A stretch of 64,000 nucleotides of DNA from Anthopleura xanthogrammica (lineage: Eukaryota; Cnidaria; Anthozoa; Actiniaria; Actiniidae), in NCBI GenBank assembly GCA_964019055.1, contig OZ025207.1, positions 67,001-131,000 of the forward strand, given 5' to 3'. Positions 12,946 to 23,900 of the stretch are shown piece by piece. The notes below the pieces were generated by a model. It searched no databases, was not told where the DNA came from, and saw only the letters and a program-made list of their open reading frames with translations. The position numbers were made by a program, and so were the translations under genes. Position 1 is the first letter of the stretch. Each line of letters opens with the position of its first letter.

Positions 12946-14117
12946 GAGAAAGAAGAGGAACAATTGGAATTAATTGTGTTATTGCATCATTAGACTATAG
13001 ATTTCTATATTCCTATCTGTGCCTTATTAGTCGTGAATCAGAAGACGCCTTGACGACTTGGACTGCAAAATGACTAGAAGCGAAAAACAACGGTTTGAGA
13101 AAGTGCCTTATTTGTTATGCATGAAGAACGCCTACACCATCATCATTCTCTCCGACAAAAGCGCAAGAGATTCCGGGACATCAAAAGTATGATTTGGTAG
13201 GCTATCGAAGATTTTACGACATTAAAAGCATTTGAGTTTTATCTGTGACATACGCAAAGATGTCAGACATTTTTCAATGGTAAGTTATTACTTAGAACAA
13301 ATCAATCAAAGTTACGTATAGTTCATTTGTAATAGCCAGGAATCAAGTCATTTACTATCGCTGCTCCACGGTTGACTTGGATCGTTCATTAAGTATCGCC
13401 AATAACGGCGGATTCTATATATGTTCCAGCCAGAATGTCGCTAGAAAACCCTGAATAGAGTGCACATTAATCTAAAGTTATAATAGGCCTATCTATGTTA
13501 AGAACATGGGAATACCTTAGAAATCGTATTGTATTGAAATTCTATATATAAACTCAACTCGCATCAACAAATTGCAAAGTAAATCCTTAACGAATACATG
13601 TTAGCTATGCTAGATGACAATCGATCCTAATCGAAACAGAAAGAGAGAATAGAAAATAAGGAAAGGAGAGGAGAAGAAAGAAAAACCTTAGTACTGATAG
13701 TACTGATTTTAAGATCTTTTTCTTAGTAAGTTTTGATTTTTTACTGAGCTAACAAAAATGTAAATCAAGTTTGTTTCTAGAGGGTGACACTCGACAGTCT
13801 GGGACAGCCATTTTACGAAGTCATCCGAGCCACGGTGAAGGTCTAACCATTTGAAGACATTTTTAGAGCAAATTAAAGCCAGCAGTTTCTACTCAGATAT
13901 TTTAAGACCCTGAGTATTGGTCCGGTCACGGGGATTTGTACCTCCGAGCAACAGACTGGTGCCCAACCAACTGAGGCAACCGGGAGGCGGTTTGATTGGT
14001 TAGATTAGTTTAGTCGAGTGACGTACACGTACTATCTCTTGATGTCCTAGCATGATATCAAGCTGACAGAGCCAGGAAAGCACCTGATACTCTAAACTAA
14101 AAATAACTGAAATGTAC
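12946..14117. other. non-coding region beyond TONSL exon 13
   Basis: No exon was recognised here apart from a tRNA-derived SINE-like fragment at about 13907-13985. It is probably either TONSL intron 13 or a 3' flank. Confidence 0.45.
13907..13985 (-). mobile_element. tRNA-derived SINE-like fragment
   Basis: On the minus strand the sequence has a tRNA D-arm-like CTCAGTTGGTTGGGCACC followed by a B-box-like GGTACAAATCC (10 of 11 to consensus) and CCCCGTGACCGG. The stems do not pair as a functional tRNA, so this is a tRNA-like retroelement relic. Confidence 0.5.
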
Positions 14118-17100
14118 CTGTGTATCCATAGTTACAAGCTTCGTGGAGTGGTTGCCATCCGCAGTTGTCACGTGTATTGATATCTGCGCCCTTTGGTAGA
14201 AAGATAAGAAAAAAGATAGGAATGAAAAAGAGTAAGGAAACGGATATTGAAATGATAAAACTATTTCTAAATGACGTAAAATAAGCATTTCCACCAATCA
14301 CAGCGCGCGTTAGCACTCAGTTATTTGCTAAAGGGTTGTCATATATTAAATAACTGCCTGATTATAAGCATTGGAAATGTGCCAAAAACATAAAAGCGAG
14401 GCTAGTAAGGCCTTGGTTCTCTTTCTCATACAAATCCTTTTCATTCCAAAACGCTGTAACATTTCAGGTATTTGTGCTAGAGCAATGAAAAGAGATAATA
14501 ACCGGATATACCTGTTCAATAAGCCTGCGAACCAGCTCCGTGTCTCCTGCAATGGCGGCTCGTTGCAGAGGTGTTTCTCCCTTTTCATTCTTTTTTGACA
14601 ACTTAAAACAGAAAGACAGTTAAAGAAGAACTATTCTAATCAAATCAATCTTTATATAACAAAGCAGGTTTTAATAGACGCAGTCGGTAGGGTGATGTGG
14701 ACCTGCTGAATGTAACTATTCTGCTGCATCAAAGTCAGGGGTGGATCTGGTTCGAGGGGTTCGTTCAACCCCCCCCCCCCCCACCCTGCCCCCCCCCCCC
14801 CCCCCTAATTAAAAAATCTTCAATGTAAAAGAACATATATTGTTTTCGAATTGGCGGTTAGAAACCCCCTTGCTTGTGTCCAAAGCTTGTCATTCCCCCT
14901 CCCCTCCCCTCCCCTCCCTAGTGTCGACTGATGAGAAGCATGATATTGAAGGTACTGCCAAAAAATACAGTTTTATTTATGAGGTGCCTTAGTTTGTTAT
15001 CTTGTATTGTTCCCTCCCGTCAGATATTACAAATACTGCATCCTGATACAGTATGGGATACCTGTGTTCTTACCTTTGCTCGAGCTCCAGTCCTGGTGCG
15101 ATGTTTAATAACGGATTCATCGTTTTCATCATCGTTTTCATCTTCCTCGTCTAGAAATATATGATATAATGACACCATTAACAACCTCTGGGCTGATCTA
15201 AGTCAGGGCATGGCTAACTCACAGATCGAACCCTGAAACAACCTCTGGGCTGATCTAAGTCAGGGCATGGCTAACTCACAGATCGAACCCTGAAACAACC
15301 TCTGGGCTGATCTAAGTCAGGGCATGGCTAACTCACAGATCGAACCCTGAAACAACCTCTGGGCTGATCTAAGTCAGGGCATGGCTAACTCACAAATCAA
15401 ACCCTGAAACAACCCCTGGGCTGATCTAAGTCAGGGCATGGCTAACTCACAGATAGAACCCTGAAACAACCTCTGGGCTGATCTAAGTCAGGGCATGGCT
15501 AACTCACAGATCGAACCCTGAAACAACCTCTGGGCTGATCTAAGTCAGGGCATGGCTAACTCACAGATCGAACCCTGAAACAACCTCTGGGCTGATCTAA
15601 GTCAGGGCATGGCTAGCTCACAGATCGAACCCTGAAACAACCTCTGGGCTGATCTAAGTCAGGGCATGGCTAACTCACAGATCGAACCCTGAAACAACCT
15701 CTGGGCTGATCTAAGTCAGGGCATGGCTAACTCACAGATCGAACCCTGAAACAACCTCTGGGCTGATCTAAGTCAGGGCATGGCTAACTCACAGATCGAA
15801 CCCTGAAACAACCTCTGGGCTGATCTAAGTCAGGGCATGGCTAACTCACAGATCGAACCCTGAAACAACCTCTGGGCTGATCTAAGTCAGGGCATGGCTA
15901 GCTCACAGATCGAACCCTGAAACAACCTCTGGGCTGATCTAAGTCAGGGCATGGCTAACTCACAGATCGAACCCTGAAACAACCTCTGGGCTGATCTAAG
16001 TCAGGGCATGGCTAGCTCACAAATCAAACCCTGAAACAACCCCTGGGCTGATCTAAGTCAGGGCATGGCTAACTCACAGATAGAACCCTGAAACAACCTC
16101 TGGGCTGATCTAAGTCAGGGCATGGCTAACTCACAGATAGAACATTAACAACCTCTCAATCTATATATTTTAATGCGCAGTAGAAAACAGAAATGTTGAT
16201 TCTTGTGCAATATAAGTTAATAAATTATTATTATTCATAGCCATACTGTAGCCGTAACAACATGTTGTGATTGGATAAATTACTAGAAGACAATAGGAAG
16301 CCATTTCAATGTTACAGCATGTCGTACCGTGTACGTGCTGTAAGTCAGTACCGTAGGTTTCCCACTCATACGATAACCATTCTTATGGGAAGCCATTTCA
16401 ATGTTATGGCATGTCGTACCATGTACATGCTGTAAGTCAGTACCGTATGTTTGCCACTCATACAAGTACTCTATGTGAGTAGGATTTCCAGTTTGTTCTC
16501 TCCTTTTCTTTGTATGACATTTCCTATGCTGGTTAAATAAATCAGTGCAAATCTTACCAGAATCTGGGAGAAGCATCTCTCTCTGAATGACAGCATCCTC
16601 ATCATCCTCATCATCCTCATCATCATCATCACTATCATCATGTCCCTTGTCCTCTTCTTCTTCATCATCACTTTCCTCATCAATCCCAAACTCTGATTCC
16701 AATTTCTCAATTTTCTTCATTGTTTCAGTGTAGACCTTCATTTGATCACATTTTTTCTGGGAATCTGCCAGACATTTGTAGACACGAATCTAAAGAAACC
16801 AGAGAATGATGACTAGGTATAGATTTTACAATTTGGAGCTCAAATTGCTCTCAGCCAATCACAATCCAGGACATTTGATATCCGCACTGCACAAGCATGA
16901 CATGGACAAATCACATTTTGCCATGTACCTGTATTAGAGCAATTTTCATATGAGTGGGAAACGGTACAGCAAGTACGTAGTCATACTGTAGCTGTAACGT
17001 ATCTTACTGTAGCCATAACTACGCATTGTAATTGGATGAATAGACCCCTTGCAGCACGTCGGAATGCAGCTCAATTTAGAGGGCAAAACAAAAGAATTTC

Positions 17101-17913
17101 AAACTCCTGAAAATTGGAAACTATTGTTTTGCCCTCCAAATTGAACTGCATTCCGACGTGCTGCAAGAGGTCTATTGCTGGAAGACCACTCTATTTTGTA
17201 CAGCTTATTTCTAAATGAATTCTAACAGCAAACTGTTTTTTGCTAACCCTAACCCTAATTTGTATTCCAAAATTGTAGTCAGGATTGTACAGGCTTGCAT
17301 GAAGGACTTTATTTGGACCAAAACATTTCATGACTCACATCTGTTTACAGAGACAACAAATTACAATGAAGCAAACTATGTTAACTTTATGAATGTGTTT
17401 CTAAGTGTACTTTCCTAACATACCTGTATTGGCAACTTGTTAGCTTTTTCAGCACATCTGAGTGCAGTCAAGTAAGCTTTTTCAATCTGTTCATAGTTTT
17501 CGCCAGAATTCTCATAGACTTGAGCAACATTGCACCAGGTGTCACACATCTAAGAAAATGATATTATTAATTAGAATCATGCCCACCATCATCATCATCA
17601 TCAACCTCAATATCATCCATCGTAATCACCATCATCATCACCATCATCTTCACCATCACCATCAACCTCAATATCATCCATCGTAATCACCATCATCATC
17701 ACCATCATCATCACCATCAACCTCAATATCATCCATCGTAATCACCATCATCATCACCATCATCATCACCATCAACCTCAATATCATCCATCGTAATCAC
17801 CATCATCATCACCATCATCATCAACCTCAATATCATCCATCGTAATCACCATCATCATCACCATCAACCTCAATATCATCCATCATAATTACCATCATCA
17901 CCATCATCATCAC

Positions 17914-17948
<35 letters not shown>

Positions 17949-20900
17949 CCATTATCATCATCATCATCACCATTATCATCATCACCATCATCACCATCGT
18001 CATCATCACCTCAATATTATCCATCGTAATCCCATCATCACAATCATCATCACCTCAATATTATCCATCGTAATCCCCATCATCATCACAATCATCATCA
18101 CCATCATCATCACCATCACCATCATCACAATCATCATCACCATCATCACCATCATCATCACCATCATCATCACCATCACCATCATCACCATCATCATCAC
18201 CATCACCATCATCACTACACATCTTCAAAACACAAAAAATGTTAGAAAAATGTGAACATTCTAAGCACTCTAACCACTGGCTGATCTAGGGTGACTGGCT
18301 GATCTAGGGTGACTGGCTGATCTAGGGTGACTGGCTGATCTAGGGTGTTTAATAATGATAATTTATTTATATAGCACCATTTCCAGCAGTTCAATGGTGC
18401 TAGAGACAGTAAGAAAACTCTAACCCAACATTTATTGGTATCATTGATTATTACCCCTTTATAGTTGCCATCAATGATTTCCAGCTCCTCCATATAACAC
18501 TCTACAGCCTTCTTTGGTTGTCTAAGGTCACTATATGTCATGGCAAGGGACACATAGATAGGGGACAGCTTCCTGGGGGACAGGCCTATTGACTTGGCTA
18601 CATCTAGCTGCATCATACGAGGAAAAGGAGAAAATACTGCAATTTCAACTGAATCGTAAAATGAAGCAAATAATCGAAAGAAAAAGATGGGTGGGGCAGG
18701 GCAGGGCAGGGCAGGGCAAGAGAAGAGAACAGAAGAGAAGAGAGGAGAGGAGAGGAGAGGAGAGGAGAGGAGAACAGAACAGAACAGAACAGAACAGAAC
18801 AAAAGAGAACAGAACAGAACAGAACAGAACAGAACAGAACAGAACAGAACAGAACAGAACAGAACAGAACAGAACAGAACAGAACAGAACAGAACAGAAC
18901 AGAACAGAACAGAACAGAACAGAACAGAACAGAACAGAACAGAACAGAACAGAACAGAACAGAACAGAACAGAACAGAACAGAACAGAACAGAACAGAAC
19001 AGAACAGAACAGAACAGAACAGAACAGAACAGAACAGAACAGAACAGAACAGAACAGAACAGAACAGAACAGAACAGAACAGAACAGAACAGAACAGAAC
19101 AGAACAGAACAGAACAGAACAGAACAGAACAGAACAGAACAGAACAGAACAGAACAGAACAGAAGAGTCTTACATGAGACTTACCTCTTTATCATAACAC
19201 TCCAGGGCTTTTTGGTAGGATTTCACATTAGAGTACAGATCCCCTAATGCATCAAATATCTTCATTTGGTCATTCTCTTTGCATTCCGACAGATCCTTCA
19301 ACTTGTTAATAAGCTTTAATCCTTTAATGGCTGGAAACATTGAGGAAATAAAAAAAAAACTTTTATAATAATTATGGGTGGGGAATTATCATCTAACAGG
19401 ACCTGCTAAAAATCTTAAAAAGAAAAGTAGAAAAGATAATTCGAATAAGGAATAATCCTTCAGATTATCCTTTTTACTTTTCTTTTTAAAATTATCATAT
19501 ATTGCTGGGTTTTAATCCAACAATCAAAGTCCTGTGACTAAAAGCAGATGACAGCCAGTGTTTTGCTATGATAATAATAGTCTGGTAATGAGATTCATGA
19601 GATTCATTCAGCTGATTGATACCAAGCAATAGAATACTCTCTGGTTGTTAGCACATGACGGGCAGTGTTTACCTGTCATTGTAGGCTGGTAATGAGATTT
19701 ATGAGATTCATTCACCAAGCAATAGTTATATATTTTCACTGCATACTCATTATCACGTCGCAGTAAGTTAAGTTATGGGTGAGATCCGCTCCGGTCCCTC
19801 ACCAAGGTTAGAGCTTTAGCTCCCCCAAGTCAACGAAAAAATGGGCGCGAGTGAAAGGAAATATAAGTAAAACATGTGCGAGATTGCTATTCAACTTTAT
19901 GAAATTAAGACACCACACCTAGTCGTTACGCGTTAATGCCATTCCATGCGAGACAACGATATGGAGCCAGGCGATTAACAGCTTATAAGGCATGTATGTG
20001 GAGTTAATTTATACAGTTCCATGCTTTTTAATTATGCAGTGAGAATAGAATACTTTGTGGTTGCTAGCACATGACGGGCAGTGTCACATAATACTCACCA
20101 GCCACCAGGTTAGATTTCAGGCCCTCCATTTCACCACCTGCTCGTGTTGGAGAGATCTTGTAAGCTTTCTTTAGAGTCCTTCTAGCCAGTAAAAAGTCTC
20201 CTGTCTTAAGGTGTACCTGAGATAAATATGATATTGAATCAATAACGATATTTAAAGATACAGCAAATACTAAGCGATTATTGGACGAGGTTAAGCAAAA
20301 TATTGTGATTTGTTAGTGGCGAGCAAGCAGCTATTTGCTGATGTCGATGGCAGAGGCAAATAATTGCTTGCAAGACACTAACAAATCTCGATATTTTACG
20401 ATAACCGAGTTCAATAATTGTTTTATCATTCAAATCATTTTTTCTAATCTTTGAGGGGCAGTGCGCACAAGTCAAACAATAACAAAGAAGTCTGTTCATT
20501 GTTTTATCCGTTCAGGGAAGCGAGCCATTGTCAAATGCAACGTTACTGCACATGAGCAGACCATTATTTGCAGCAAAATGGCTTTGTACCGTAATGCACA
20601 TGAGCAGACCGTTATTTGTAGGCAGTTATTTGCAGTTCTCTCGGCCAATCAAAATGACGGAAAAAATAATTTGAATGATAAAGTAGTTTACATTCATGTT
20701 CAAATATTTTGCATGTAAAATGCATTAAATAAAATAACTGTTATAAATTTCACTTTCTTATTACTAAAAGGCAAGTGCAACATGAGAACGCACAGCATCA
20801 CAGCACTGCATGCAACATACATGTATATGATGCACATGCATTTTGTATTTTATGAATGGAATAAAAAACTTGCTTTGAGATTGTCATAAAACTCAAGAAA

Positions 20901-23900
20901 TGTTGAGAAACACTCCACTCCTCTCATGTTCTGCCAATCCCAGCGTGCTTTATAACTTCACAGAGCACATGCGTGCATTTTCTAATTCTTCATTACATCA
21001 CCTTCACCAGCGGTACAAAACGGTTTGATAGCTGGTTTTTTTTTTTCAAATATCACTTTATCAATGACAGTAAAAAGTTCTTAGTGTCCCAATTAATAAT
21101 GAGAGTTAGCCCTGACTTAGATCAGCCCAGAAGTTGTTTCAGGGGTGTTGATCAGGTCAGAGGTTGTTACAGGGTGGGTTAGATACATCTCAAGTGTACT
21201 CTTATTAAGTTACCTGTCCAAGTTGCACCAAAGCATCAGCTTCATCAAACTTTTTGTCGTTCTTCCTTGCTGCTAACACAGCTTTTTCAAAGGCACACTG
21301 TGCTTCTCTGTCCAACCCATCTTTCATCAAAACACCTCCGATACAATAATGACAGCGAAACTCTGTTTCTTGCAAGTGTTGTTCCCTGTAAGCAAATTAA
21401 TAAATTTGGTATACAGTTATCCCAGCATCCTGGTGTAGTGGTAGCAAACTTGCTTCTGACTTCTGGGGTCTCAGGTTCAATTCCTGGACTCAGCAGAACA
21501 TTGGAGTTTGTTGGATTTCTCCATGTATCTAATATATTTTAATATTAATAGGAACAAAAACTTCCATGCAGGGACTGTCCTTCTTACAGTAAATTATTGA
21601 TGTTTTAAGACTTTTTTTTACACTAATTTGGCAGGACAAGGAAGCCAAACCCCTGCAAGCACAGTGGTGCATTCCATCATGATTGAGGTGTAGGTAGTGT
21701 ACAGTACTTCTGTCTCATCCCTGGGGTCTTAGATTCAATTCGTGGACTTTAGTAACATGAGAAAAGAGTTAGTTTTGTCTCTTTCTCAATATTGTCAGGG
21801 CATGATAGTCATTATACAACTGCTTATAGTACCTTGCAATGTGTAGTGCCTTGTCTATAAACTTCCTTGCACTTGGAGTATCATTCTTGCTGTCGTAAAC
21901 AAGCCCAAGGTTCAAGTATAACCTTGATCTCATTTCAAGTAGTTCAGTTTCTGACGTGATCCCTTGGAGTTCATCACAGACTGACAGTGCTTCAAGGTAA
22001 GCTTTCTGTGACTCCATTAATGATTCTTCTGTTTCAGTAGCATCCAGCGCACTATCAGCATATACAAACCATGTGCGACCAATAGTTGCCCAGGCTCTCT
22101 GCTGCTCAACAAGGTTATTAGAGGACTTTGCCAACTGAAAGACAAGGAAACAATTAATATACAGCATTAGTGATGCACATAATTATTTAATAATAATCAT
22201 ACTGAGGAATTGTAAAATATCCACTTCTAGCCTGTGTGGCTAACCTGGCCGGGGGGAGGGAGGGTACAGGGGGAGGGAGGGTACAGGGGGAGGGAGGGTA
22301 CAGGGGGAGGGGAAGCAGACTTCCACACATTTCTTGGTATTTCTTTTTTTTCTTTAATTAAAATAATTGTTTTAGTAAGAACTCAAGACCGCAGAATCTT
22401 TGTTTATGAGCTGTATGTAACTGTATGTCACCAAAAATGTCCTCCCAGTTATAAGCACCACCCCTCCACAGCTGGAGTACCACTGTGCAGCCCTGTACCA
22501 CCTTGACAATCCACTGGTTTTCACTGACGTGACGAGAAGGCTGTATTGGTGTACCAAACAATAGAGCATTTTTTGCATAAAAATAGAGTTAAACTCCAGG
22601 AGGATAGAGAACGTATTGTTTAGGTACATGTACAGCAATATGGCCGCTCTGACGTCATGTGAAAATGGTCTATTCCTTCATCACACACCACTAGATGAAT
22701 GGTAATAATATGTACCTGAAGATGAAGGTTTTGATGGAATAATGCATCTTTGTACTTCCCTAGAGCACATAGACATTCTCCAACCATCCTGTGAGCAACA
22801 GCACTACCAATGGTGTCCTCTCTTGCCTCTGCCACTTGGAGGGCTCCTTTGTACTCCTTGACAGCATCTCCATAAAACCCTACACAATGCATATATCATG
22901 TTGATTATTGTTTTCTACTTACAGTATGTTAATACTAGTTGTTTATTGAGGACCTCAAACCCCTTTATTTATTGCATATATATCAGGGCTCAAAATAAAA
23001 GCCAGTCATACACCAGTAAAAATGTCTGGCATATGATATTTTATTTTATTTTATTTTTTTCAAATATGACTGGCCAACATGTCCATTCAAAACCATATTT
23101 GACTGGTCAAGTACCAAATTTGGCCGGACACTGACTGTTGATTGGCCGTTATTTTGAGCCCTGATATATACCTTTGTTATTTATTGGGGTGTACATCCAC
23201 TTGATACAATCCAAAGAATATTTTATTACTGTAGCTTGCTCAATATTAAAGGAGGAGGCTATATATGGCTAATTGCCTCTATTCTTGGTATTTAACTATT
23301 ACATATGACCCTGAAAATTCCAGTAATTCTACTGTCACCCTTTTACTCCCAGCAGACCCCTCCACTGGTGGGGAACGTACTATACGAAAAAGTCTACAGG
23401 TAGATTTGAAGCCCAGTGGCAGTATGAGTCAAAATTCAAAATTCAACGCAGTAAAATAGTACATACCGTATTGTGCCAATAATTCACCAGCGACATAGCA
23501 TAATTTTGATTCTTCTTCAAGATCACCCTTATCTTGTGCTTTTGCCTTTCTTTTCTGATATACTGTAAAGATAACAAACAGTTACACTTATATCACTAAT
23601 CATAATATTATAGTATATACATTCTTAACACTATATCCACAACACTACATGTGTAATCAAATCAAATCAAAATACACACTTATTGGGGACACTTTTCACT
23701 CACCCACACTAGAACTACTGTACATTCAATATTCTATGCACACAAAGCTTAACTCACTGGAAGAAAACTGGTAAACCTGGAGAAAACCCTCATAGCATAG
23801 GAGAAGGTTCACATCAAACAATAAGGAGTTTTTTTTTCATGTGAACTAGGTACTGTGGTCAGGATAGAAGTCTTCTGTTCATATTTTACAGAGGAGGCAG

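Noticed and set aside
12286..12993. Asp/Gly-rich or Thr/Ile-rich proteins across the GAT repeat
   Set aside because: Frames exist only because the triplet repeat lacks stops. Composition is purely that of the repeat.
890..16146. CRISPR-like arrays
   Set aside because: The 57-bp units are contiguous with no unique spacers, and this is animal DNA.
17238..17253. Interstitial telomere repeat (CCCTAA)n
   Set aside because: Only about two and a half units (taaccctaaccctaa), within chance expectation.
18589..19247. EQNRT-repeat protein
   Set aside because: Translation of (AGAAC)n inside a TONSL intron, on the opposite strand to the gene.
21769..21832. Extension of TONSL exon 4 to the in-frame stop at 21769
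   Set aside because: The AG|GT at 21833/21832 joins in frame to exon 5, whose sequence continues the TPR alignment. The extension would end the protein early.
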